Assembly (NCBI GenBank): GCA_036939355.1
Contig: JALLAP010004204.1
Span: 1-10,890 of the forward strand
Direction: 5' to 3'
DNA from: Thalassiosira profunda
Lineage: Eukaryota; Bacillariophyta; Thalassiosirophyceae; Thalassiosirales; Thalassiosiraceae
DNA: 10,890 nucleotides
Shown here one piece after another: positions 1-7,957 of the stretch; position 1 is the stretch's first letter, and each line of letters begins with the position of its first letter. A model generated the notes under the pieces. It was not told where the DNA came from. It was given only the letters and a program-made list of their open reading frames with translations, and ran no database searches. A program made the position numbers and the translations under genes.

Positions 1-3000
1 CTTCGTGGCTTCTCGCGTGGAACACCTTCTTGTTCCTCATTTGCGTCTACAACGCTTGGATCGTTCCGTTCCGGCTGGCCTTTGACACTTCCAACCAGTC
101 AATCATCGTCGACTGGGTATTGGACGCGTGTTTCCTCCTGGACATGGTGCTCAACTGCCGTTTCCTTGCGTTTACGCAAGGCGGGGAGCTGGTGACGGAT
201 CCTAGGAAGATCAAGTCCAACTACGTGGCCAGCCGGTTGAGGATGGACTTGCTCTCGTCGCTTCCGTTCGACCTCGTGGCGTATTATTTGTTCCCCCAGG
301 TGCGCATCGTGAGCGAGTTGCTGAGGGTCTTGAAGATGCTTCGTTTCGCGAGGCATTTCGGGGCTCTCGAGAAGCTGTTTCAGCTCCTCGAAACTCGGCA
401 TGTGCCTCTGGCCGGCTTTCGGCTGGTCGAGTTCCTCTCTGGCGTCATCTTGATTGCTCACTGGGCGGCGTGCGGCTTCTTCTTCATTGCGCGGCTGAAG
501 AGCAGCGAGGCGGACTGCTCTGGCATACTGGAAGGCTCTGCATTGGCCGAATGCTTGTGGTCTGGCACCTGGATCTACAAGCAGATCTACGACGGCAAGC
601 TGCCGGTCGATGGGGGCGTTTCGTGGCAGCACTACCTGCGGAGCTTCAACTGGGCGCTGCCCACTCTGGTCGTGGTGGTGATTGGCGATGTCGTCCCAAC
701 GACCAGCCCCGAGACGCTGTACGCCTTCCTTCTGATGGCCTTGGGCGTGACGGTCAACGCAGCAATCGTCGGCAACGTGGCCAACATCGTCGCCAACCTG
801 GAGAACGATTCGTCGGACTTTGCGAGGAAGGTCGACGAGATCCGCAACTACTTAGCAGTGCACCGACTGCAATACGACCTGCACGCCCGCGTCGACGACT
901 TCACTCGCTACCTCTGGACGGCCCACAGCGGCAGCACGAACGAGGACGAGTTCATTCTTCGCCTTCCTTACACGCTGCAGACGGAAGTGATTGCCTCCTC
1001 CCGAACGCGGCTGCTACTGAGTTGCCCCTTCTTTGATTTCTTCACGCACGACGTCGTCAAGGCCATTGCATTGTGCTTGAGGCCGAGCCAGTTCTGTGCT
1101 GGAGACATCATCGTTCACGCGGGCGACTTTGGCCAATCCATGTTCTTCCTAGAGAGTGGCGAAGTCAAAGTCGTGGCACCTGGCGGCGGAGCTGTCTTGG
1201 CCACGCTCACCGCGGGGTCGTTCTTTGGCGAAACATCGCTCTTCCTCAAACAGCCACGCGCCTCCTCGGTGTGCGCCGTGTCCTTCTGCGACGTCTTCGA
1301 GTGCAGCAAGGCCGACGTTTTTGCCGAGCTCCGGCGCCGAGAGATCGACATTGGACGTACGATCAAGCTGTTTGCGAGCATCCACAAACAGAACATTGCC
1401 CGGCAGAGGACGATACAACAGAACTTGACTGCCAGCAAGAGGCAAGGCACGAAACTGAGCAAGATGATCGATGAAGGGGACGATCTCGCCCAAGAGAAGA
1501 AACCTGTGCCGGGCATTTTCATGCCAAGCTCCCTCTTTCGGTTCTGCTTAGATCTTGTAGGTATGGCGTTGATCGTCTACTTCTTGGCATTTGTGCCATA
1601 CAATGTGGCGTTCTCAGACGAAGGACGGGAGAATCAAGTGATGCTTGTCAACGTCCTGGCCGACGTCTTCTTCATGATCGACTTTCGCCTCCGGTCGACG
1701 CACTTTGCCTTCACTCGCAATGGCTCGGTGCACACCGACAGGGCGCCGATCTGGGAGCAGTACCGGGCGAACGGGATGGTCGTCGACGCCCTCTCCTGCC
1801 TCTCGGTGCTCGAGGTCGCCTACCCAGAACTGCACCTGCGCTTGTTCAGCCTCTTGCGCATCCTCCGCATTCCAGCGTTCATCCAAAGCATCTGCGAGCA
1901 CTTGAGCCTGCGAGGAATGAGGATCAGCTTGGCAACGAATCTGCTGGGCAGGGTTGTTTTCTTCTACGCCGTTGCCAACCATTGGGTGGTGAGTCAACTT
2001 CTCTTTGATGTGTTGTTTGCTTAATCTGCCTCGTGATGCTAAGTCTCAGCTCTCCTATTACAGGCTTGCGTGTGGTTCATCATTCACAGATACATCGATC
2101 GCACCAACCGCTTCACTTGGGGCACGGCAGACTGCCCGTGGGGCGCAGACGTGGGCAGCGAAGGCTGCCTTGCCGTTTGGAACGAGGAGCTTGGGATGCA
2201 CAACGTGTGCAACTTGGACTCGATGCGAGACTGCTACCTGAGATCCTTGCACTTTGCTCTTACAACATTGGTGAGTTTCCATAGAATCCTTGCAGTCGAA
2301 TTGACTGTATCAGGGCTCCACCCATCTAAACCCAACGCCACACCAGAGCACCGTGGGCTACGGGGACATTTCGCCCGTCAGCGAGCTCGAGACGATCTGG
2401 GAGCAGTGCGTCGTCCTGCTGGGGGCCTGCTTCCTGGCGGGCATGATCGGCGCGTTTGGCGCCTACCTGTCCGAAGTCGATACGCTGGGCGTCAACGCGT
2501 ACAAGGAGAAGATCCAGCAATTGAAGAAATACATGCATTATCGAGATTTGCCGGACGACATCCAGGCCAGCATTCTCTTCTTCCACCAACGCCGTTGGAA
2601 GGATTCTCAGACGCTTGACGAGCGAGAGACGCTTCGGATTTTGCCGGGGCCGCTGCAGCTCGACATTTCTTTTGCGGTCAAACAGAAAGTGATCCGGCTG
2701 GTGCCTATTTTGGACGCGCTGCCCACCATCGTGCAACAGCGCATCGCTCACGCCTTGATATTGCAAGTCTATTCGGTCCGCGACCACCCAATCGTCTACG
2801 CGCAAGGAGACATTGGATGGGAGATCTATTTCATCGCGTCCGGAGTCGTGGCCATCACGTTGCCCACCGATTTGACCGAGCTGGATTCGACGGGGCGGTC
2901 CAATGCCTCGAGCAACAAGGAGAAGTTCGATGCCATCGGGCGGACCCTCGGGCCCGGCAACCACGTCGGAGAGTCTTGCCTGTGCAGCGAATCGGGCGTG

Positions 3001-3450
3001 CGGCAGGAAACGGTCATGGCGCGCACGCTGAAAGTGGAGGCGTACGTTCTGTCGCGGGAAGACCTCGACGGCATCTGCCGGCTCCTGGGCGTCGAGAAGG
3101 GCAGCGCGCTGCGGCACGCCTTGCTCTGCCGCAACAAGGCATCCTGGCACACCTTCACGGACGCCGACTCGGTTGTGGCCGAGTGGGAAGAGGAGGACGA
3201 GACTTCTGTGTCTGGCGAACGGAGAAAAAAGCAAGCTAGCCACAACGCTATTCCCTGGGCCACGCCAAAGCCTGGCAGCGAGCTGACGGGGGCCGGGCAG
3301 AACACGCGTACCACGATGCGGAGCAGGCGACGGACGAGCGTCCAGCATCGCTTGTCCATGGGGTCGCTTCCGCACGCAGAAATCCAGAACCTTGTCCGTA
3401 GATTGCAGCAAGAGGGCAGAATTGACGACGACAGCTCGAGCGTCGTCTAG
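1..3450 (+). CDS. Tandem two-module CNG/KCNH-like cation channel with two cNMP-binding domains (5' partial, three exons)
   Basis: This is a plasma- or endomembrane cation channel of the voltage-sensor/cyclic-nucleotide-binding superfamily. Exons are 1-1988, 2064-2270 and 2347-3450 (TAG stop); about 1098 residues are visible, numbered from the codon at base 3. Module I has S1 (residues 1-28, ending in an NAWIVPF motif), S2, S3, an S4 with basic residues R108, K111, R114 and R117 at every third position, S5, a pore with filter VVVVIGD (bases 669-689), S6, and a cNMP-binding domain whose phosphate cassette keeps G409, E410 and R419. Module II starts near base 1530, has S4 arginines R613, R619 and R622, the K+-type filter TVGYGDISP (VGYGD at 2353-2367), and a second cNMP-binding domain with GE at 2968-2973 and R at 3001. 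The tail is acidic then basic. S1 begins at the window edge, so the start codon and perhaps more modules lie upstream. The family assignment is strong. Ligand, ion selectivity and subunit count are inference. Confidence 0.95.
1989..2063 (+). other. Intron 1 of the tandem channel gene (75 bases)
   Basis: The donor GTGAGT at 1989 and acceptor TTACAG ending at 2063 join phase 0 codons within S5 of module II. The joined protein reads NHWV then ACVWFIIHRY, matching the HWAACGFFFIA segment of module I. Reading through would stop at TAA 2022-2024. An earlier CAG at 2049 would shift the frame and is rejected. Confidence 0.93.
2271..2346 (+). other. Intron 2 of the tandem channel gene (76 bases), at the pore
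   Basis: The donor GTGAGT at 2271 follows codons for LHFALTTL, and the acceptor ACACCAG ends at 2346. Splicing gives ALTTLSTVGYGDISP, a complete K+ channel pore signature with no insertion. A TCTAAAC branch-like sequence lies about 20 bases before this acceptor. A second in-frame AG at 2313 would leave a 43-base intron and add 11 residues between pore helix and filter, so 2346 is preferred. Confidence 0.9.
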
Positions 3451-4128
3451 TGTAATGCATAGTGTAGTGAAACTTTAGGTATTGTTGCAGTGTACTTCTT
3501 CTTCTTCCATCCAGACCTCCCCAAGCCTTACCCGTCCAATACGCAAATTGGGCCTACATTTGAGAGATACCTGTTGTCTGAAGTCTCAAGTCTCGAGGGC
3601 TTCGACGCATCGGATGCATGCATGCAAGCAAGCTTCAGCTCAGCGGTGTGCGCCCTCGAACAGAAGATGTCTCTCCGTCCTGAGCCAATGAGGACAAAAG
3701 CCTTTGATTGCGGATACACATCTCGTTTGATAGTGGAATCGTTAAGTAAATATTTCGCCGCTTTGTCTTTGTGACAGTGACATGTGACTAATAACATCTC
3801 AGCGAAGTCCTTCTTTCCCCTTCGCGGCTGTTCTTCAACGGGACAGAAGGGTTCCACGCGGTTCCTCGGTGCAGCCTCCGAAAAAGCGAGGCTCTTGCTA
3901 GCTCGTGCTTTTTTCGCCTTGCTTTGTCGTGCTTTGGCTTCAAGAACTCCGCGCCGCCAGCCGCCACAGAAATCGATCCACCCGCAGCCGCCTCCACGAC
4001 CCTCGCCGCCGCGGCCCCCTGATAAATCAACCGAACTGCATGGAGAGACTATCATCGTCACCATGGACTGCTGAGCCCCCGCCCTCCGCGCCCTCCCGGC
4101 CTCCGCCGCCCACTCTTATTAACTCAAG
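3451..4128. other. Intergenic region, no convincing gene
   Basis: These 678 bases hold the 3' flank of the channel gene and the 5' flank of the next gene. Short open frames exist on both strands, but they are low in complexity, match no family I recognise and lack domain structure. A TGCATGCATGCAAGCAAGC stretch lies near 3615. The last 130 bases are C-rich and pyrimidine-biased, ending in TTATTAACTCAAG before the next start codon. No clear TATA element or poly(A) signal was seen. Confidence 0.6.
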
Positions 4129-5738
4129 ATGAGTTCCCCCCAAAAATTGACCCAAGATGAACTGAAACGACACCCACACCCCGGCCGCGGCCGCGCCCCC
4201 CCGACGGGGGCGCGGGCCGCGGACGACGTTGCGGAGCAGCAGCCGATCATGAGGTGAGCATATTTGGGGATGACGGTGGGCGCCGCGGGCGCCATGGTGG
4301 CCGTGGGCAGTAGTCGTGCACTGGCTGGGTGGAGCCGAGCCTCGCGGTGTATGGGCAGTTATGGATCGGCCTCCTCATCTCAACCCCCCTCTCGCCCCCC
4401 TCCCGACCATGTGCAGAGCGGTCGCCATCAACCCGATCACGCAACAGCGCCGGCTGCACTTCGAGCCGGTCCTCCGCCGCGCCGAGCCGGCCAAGGGTCC
4501 CCTCCAGGGCCTGCGGCAGACGAGCAACCCGGAATTGCTCAAGGGCGACGCGCCCCCCAAGCGGGCCGTGCCCCGCTCCAAGAGCGAGTCGGCCCTGGCG
4601 CGGAAGTGGCACGTCGACCACGCCGCNCCCCAAGCGGGCCGTGCCCCGCTCCAAGAGCGAGTCGGCCCTGGCGCGGAAGTGGCACGTCGACCACGCCGCC
4701 CTGCCGGCGCGGCCGACCGACTTCCCCTCCCTCACCACGGCGCGGGAGGTCCTCGCCACCCCGGCCCACGTGATTTCCAACCGCCTCGGGGACTGCCTCC
4801 AATCCCGCTCCATCCGCACCAAGTTCTCCAAGAACGAGTCCGCCCTTGCCAAGTGCCGCAACACCGACTTCTGCAAGTTCTCTGTCCGCCTCTACGCGGG
4901 CGAAGAGGGGGGCGTCCTCGTCGAAATCCAACGCCTCTGCGGAGACGCCGTGAGCTTCATGCGCGATTGCCGGGCCCTGCTCGACGCCGCCGCGGGCACG
5001 CCGCCGGACGCGCAGATCAAGGAGGAAACGCCGCTGTACCTCCGCCTGCCCGTGTCGGAGATGGCGTTCGTCAAGGAGTGCCCACTCCCGTCCGTGTCGC
5101 AGGAGGAGGAGGCCGAGAGCGTGAACGTGGCCGCCGACCTCCTCTCGAGCTCCATGAGCGATTCCAACATGCTCGGCATGGAGAGCCTCGCCATCATGAC
5201 GGACCCCCGGAAGACGGCCAAGGGCACGGCCATCCTGGCCTCCCGCCGCATTCTCTGTCCCAAGGATCCCGGCAACGGCGAGTTCAACATGCACAACTAC
5301 GTCATGTCGCTGCTCCTCTACCACGAGCACGAAGAGGAAGAGGAGGCATCAGACGACTCCCCCGCGACGGGGATGGACGATCACCAGGGCAAGCTGCGCA
5401 ACCTCGCCCTGCGCTCGCTCCACAATTCCCTCTCCCTCCTCTCCGCCGAACGCATCCTGTGCAAGACCATCGCGGTCCACGAGGAGTGGTACTCCAGCGT
5501 CCTCATCCCCAAGCTCCTCCGGGACCTGGCGGCGGCGGAGCGGTCCCCCCACGACGCGTGCTACGCGTCGCGGTGCCTGTCCACCCTCGCCGAGTGTCCG
5601 GCGTACGACTTTGCCGCCCAGATGTCCGCGAAGGGCGCGGCCGAGGCCCTGGCGGCGGCCGAGGGGGTGGGGAAGCGGGAGTTCGATTTGCTGCGGAAGG
5701 ATGCGAACCGCGCCCTCGAGACGCTGCGGTGCTGTTAG
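4129..5738 (+). CDS. Unknown soluble protein with KA1-like segment and helical C-terminus; frame interrupted by an assembly duplication
   Basis: I do not recognise a named function. Exon 1 is 4129-4253 (41 codons plus two bases, starting MSSPQKLTQDEL, with A at -3). Exon 2 starts at 4417 and ends at TAG 5736-5738. Within exon 2, bases 4555-4627 are repeated at 4628-4700; counting one copy restores one frame and gives about 457 residues. Visible features are a basic N-terminal third, two copies of a K(S/N)ESALA(R/K) motif (residues about 97-104 and 156-163), and a segment from residue 171 with KFSVRLY, VEIQRLCGD and SFMRDCRALLDAA. That segment resembles the C-terminal KA1 fold of MARK/AMPK-type kinases, although there is no kinase domain. 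Then come a Glu-rich linker and, from residue 343, amphipathic helices that could be ARM/HEAT-like. No signal peptide or membrane segment was seen. The gene is well supported. The KA1 and ARM readings are tentative. Confidence 0.85.
4254..4416 (+). other. Intron of the KA1-like gene (163 bases)
   Basis: The donor GTGAGC follows ATCATGAG, and the acceptor GTGCAG ends at 4416 after a C/T-rich tract. It is a phase 2 intron; the split codon becomes AGA (Arg). Unspliced, exon 1 would hit TGA at 4255-4257, directly after the donor, which supports splicing here. Confidence 0.85.
4555..4700. repeat. 73-base tandem duplication around a single N, probable assembly artefact
   Basis: Bases 4555-4626 and 4628-4699 are identical, separated by N at 4627. 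If N is C, the unit is 73 bases, 4555-4627 and 4628-4700. Because 73 is not a multiple of three, the duplication shifts the frame. Dropping one copy makes the protein continue smoothly from WHVDHA into ALPARPTDF. This is the expected look of two contig ends that overlap but were joined by a nominal one-base gap. Confidence 0.9.
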
Positions 5739-6040
5739 AGTGTGGGTGGCGGAGCGCTTTGGGAGCAGGCTTAAGAGGCAGCGACGTCCGGCCCTGGTTT
5801 GTCTTGGGCAGGATTGAGGCTGCTGCGGAGGAGAAAAGGTAATGGAGACACTTAACTGATGTAGGACTAACTGAAACGAAACGATCTGATCAAAAGAGTG
5901 GAGTATCCTTATCTTGCATTAGTTTGCTATCGTGCCAGAGCCGGAAGGCCGCCTAAATACAGAGTTCAAATGCATGCGCAAAATTTTATCCGATCGCTCT
6001 GATTTGCAAGCATACTGCTATCCCAATCCAGTCTGAGCAT
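5739..6040. other. Spacer between convergent genes
   Basis: These 302 bases separate two genes whose stop codons face each other and presumably hold both 3' untranslated regions. After about 5830 the DNA becomes AT-richer than the flanking coding sequence. I see no RNA gene, repeat or additional coding region. Confidence 0.6.
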
Positions 6041-6432
6041 TCATATCTTGCCCATCCCAACCATGGCCCAGCCGGAAATGAGCAGCAGTCCTCCCACGGG
6101 CGTGATGGGTCCGAGTATCTTTTTCGGCCCGATTTCCAAGCACAACAGATATAGCTTCCCGAGAACAGGGCCGTGCCCAGCGCCATTGTCTTTCCGCCCG
6201 ACCACGACGACGGATGCGCCTTCAACTCCTTCTTATCGATTGTCGAAAGGGAGAGGATCGCCACTGCGTGGAGAAGCTGATAAGTGACGGCCGTCTTCCA
6301 ATTCGCATCCCCCGAGGGCCTTTGGGAGAGGGTCGCTTTCAAAGCGTGGGCGCCGAAGGCCCCAAGACCGACGCCAGACGCGCCGAGGAGGCACGCGAGC
6401 TGCCGGAGGGTAGCGGAGCCGTCGTTGCCCAT
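6041..6432 (-). CDS. DUF423 / TMEM256 / YgdD-family small membrane protein, with a one-base frameshift
   Basis: This is a small multi-pass membrane protein of a family widespread in bacteria and eukaryotes, with no settled biochemical role. It starts at ATG 6432-6430 (MGNDGSATLRQL). The family signature GASGVGLGAFGAHALK is clear, followed by WKTAVTYQLLHAVAILSL and ALGTALFSGS. After the serine codon at 6156-6154 the frame is lost. In the next frame, from CTG 6148-6146, the rest of the family pattern continues: LLCLEIGPKKILGPITPVGG, then a final helix LLLISGWAMVGMGKI ending at TGA 6043-6041. One base is missing within 6149-6153 (five bases ATATA where six are needed, expected GS-x-Y-L-L). With it restored the product is about 130 residues, the usual family length. 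Unrepaired, the frame runs to 5986 with an unrelated hydrophilic tail. A sequencing or assembly error is more likely than a dead gene, since both halves are otherwise well conserved. Confidence 0.88.
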
Positions 6433-6620
6433 CGCGTAGGGTTGGAGAGGACGAAGGACGAAGTGCTTGGTGCTTGGTTTGGCTTGGTGGTTTGATGGCC
6501 GGCAGTTACCTACGATACGTACCAGAACGTAAGTACTGTTTTGGGCAGAGACCGGCAGGTTGAATGAGGCGCACTCTCAGCCGTCGTGGGCCGTTTCTTC
6601 TCAGCGGTTCCTCTCCTCCA
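6433..6620. other. Short spacer between two minus-strand genes
   Basis: These 188 bases hold the 5' flank of the DUF423-family gene and the 3' flank of the isomerase gene. A stretch at 6505-6540 has two ACGTA cores (ATACGTACC and AACGTAAGTACT). No gene or terminator was identified. Confidence 0.45.
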
Positions 6621-7553
6621 TCACACGTGCTTCCCGGCCTGCTTCGTCCTTCGCGCCAACACTCCTCCCAGAATTAGAGAACCGACAACGATGACTATCA
6701 CTCCCGCCAATGGAAAACTGTTCTCTGTCTCTGCCAAAGCCGCGTCTTCTTTCATTTTCCTCGGTGCAGCGATCACGGGACTTGCCTCCTCGCCACTTGG
6801 CCCGTCGTCCATTGCCCCCTCTCCCTCCTCCAGCGATCCCACCCGCTCCACCGTGCAAGTCTCGAACCTGTCCAACAGCGGAAAGTTCTCCTCGATGTAT
6901 TTGGATCCCCGATTGCGAATGGGACCCTGCTCCGGCCCCTTCCCCCAAGGCGGCATGTCGCCGTACCCGGAATAAAAATTGCGCACCTTCTCCATCCCCT
7001 CGGCCACCTCCCCGAACGGCGTTTCCCACGGCGAGTTCCCCAATCCCTGCGATCGATCGTACGCGACGAACAGCTGGGAGGTCCGGCTGTGGGGGCCGCT
7101 CCCGGCAAAGCTAATGTAGCCCTCCCGAAAGGGCATCAGGTCGTTCCGTTTGGGATCGTCGGGGACGCTGGCGTCGGCGAACCTCTTCAACTCCGCGTCG
7201 GTGGTGTAGGAGATGCCGAATTGCACGAGGAAGTGGGGCACCACCCGAAAAAGGTGGGAGCCGTCGTAGTATCCTCGCTCGAAGAGAGAGGAGGCCTTCT
7301 CGTACCCGTTTGGAGACCAGGATTTGTGGAGGTGTAATGTGATGGGCCCGGCAGTGGTGGCGCACCGCACGATGGCGACTTCGTCGTCCGTTGCGGCGTC
7401 GTTTGGCGAGGAGGCGCGCAGGCCTCCTCTGTTGTGGTTGTGGCCCGTCGCCCCGTCGAGCAGGCCGTCGTCGTCGTCGTCGACGGGACCCTCCTCCGCC
7501 TCTCCGACGTCTTCGAGGTCGCCGTTGTCGGGGTCGTTCTCCGCGTCGTCCAT
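6621..7553 (-). CDS. Divergent cyclophilin-type peptidyl-prolyl cis-trans isomerase with C-terminal membrane anchor
   Basis: It is predicted to catalyse proline cis-trans isomerisation or act as a chaperone at a membrane. From ATG 7553-7551 the protein has 310 residues: an acidic, Asp-rich N-terminus (VDDDDDG), a cyclophilin-like domain at about 59-236, a low-complexity linker, one hydrophobic helix at 281-300 and a basic tail (RRTKQAGKHV). Compared with cyclophilin A, the FHRVIPGFMCQGG motif reads LFRVVPHFLVQFG, keeping the catalytic Arg (R103), Phe (F108) and Gln (Q111). GSQFF reads TSQLF (Q160, F162) and W176 is present. The loop carrying the usual His is shortened and the His is absent. 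YSGYGDMPPWGKGPEQG and YIEENFPLLD match a subgroup also found in bacteria. No signal peptide is visible, so it may be tail-anchored facing the cytosol. The frame stays open upstream to ATG 7763 (70 more basic residues). I prefer 7553 because of its A at -3 and G at +4 and the simple-sequence look of the upstream bases. Confidence 0.86.
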   Translation of the reverse strand: MDDAENDPDNGDLEDVGEAEEGPVDDDDDGLLDGATGHNHNRGGLRASSPNDAATDDEVAIVRCATTAGPITLHLHKSWSPNGYEKASSLFERGYYDGSHLFRVVPHFLVQFGISYTTDAELKRFADASVPDDPKRNDLMPFREGYISFAGSGPHSRTSQLFVAYDRSQGLGNSPWETPFGEVAEGMEKVRNFYSGYGDMPPWGKGPEQGPIRNRGSKYIEENFPLLDRFETCTVERVGSLEEGEGAMDDGPSGEEASPVIAAPRKMKEDAALAETENSFPLAGVIVIVVGSLILGGVLARRTKQAGKHV

Positions 7554-7957
7554 CGTGCCAGGAGGGGGTGCTGTCGACGCTCGACCGCGACGCTCGGGAT
7601 TTTTGGATCTTTGGATCTTTGCGGGCGGGCACGCGGGCGAATTTGGCCAATTGCAAATCACACGCCTCCAGAACAGCCCCCGCCCGCCCGCCCAACGGAC
7701 TTTCGCGGCACCCGAGTCCGAGTGAGATGAGCCGCCCACAAATGGTCGTCGCGCGGTGGCCATGGCGCCGCGGCCACTACGAAGCCGCCGCCCCGGCTAC
7801 CATCCGCAGGAGCGCGTCGAGGTTCGATAGCCCGGCGGAGCGTGCAATCTAACCTGCGCCGAGCGCCGGCGCCCGAGGCATCAGGGCGTTGCAAAGTGCA
7901 CCTACATGGGAGCATCGTAGCAACTTTGCAACAACGGCGAGGCTGATCAGCCCCACG
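7554..7957. promoter_or_regulatory. Shared upstream region of two divergent genes
   Basis: These 404 bases lie between the preferred start codons of the minus-strand isomerase and the plus-strand repeat/membrane protein, so they must hold both promoters and both 5' leaders. Visible elements are a TTGGCCAA palindrome overlapping a CCAAT box near 7645-7652, a GGATCTTTGGATCTTT direct repeat near 7603-7620, and C/G-rich runs (CGCCCGCCCGCCC). No TATA box is evident. If the isomerase starts at 7763, the first half is coding instead. Confidence 0.5.

Noticed and set aside
2326..3411. Long minus-strand open frame (361 codons) opposite the third exon of the channel gene
   Set aside because: It mirrors a well-supported exon in GC-rich DNA, where stops are rare on the opposite strand. 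The translation has no recognisable domain and is rich in Arg, Gln and Pro.
3528..4064. Minus-strand frame of 178 codons in the gap after the channel gene
   Set aside because: Gly/Arg/Lys low-complexity N-terminus, no domain or homologue recognised, no splice support and poor start context. It is kept as non-coding.
4539..5330. Minus-strand open frame opposite the KA1-like gene
   Set aside because: It is a shadow of a strongly coding plus-strand exon, crosses the artefactual duplication and N, and has no family resemblance.
4628..5842. Continuation of the first plus frame past the N to 5842
   Set aside because: After the N this frame gives Arg/Pro/Gly-rich low-complexity text, while the neighbouring frame carries a normal protein to a stop at 5738. 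The apparent 508-codon frame is a product of the 73-base duplication.
6505..6540. Similarity of this stretch (TACC, ACGTA, AAGTACT) to 10590-10628
   Set aside because: Only short words are shared, in different spacing. It does not extend into an alignable repeat and may be chance among ACGT/GTAC-rich spacers.
7467..7486. GTCGTCGTCGTCGTCGAC simple repeat
   Set aside because: It is the reverse strand of a run of Asp codons in the isomerase N-terminus, an ordinary coding trinucleotide run.
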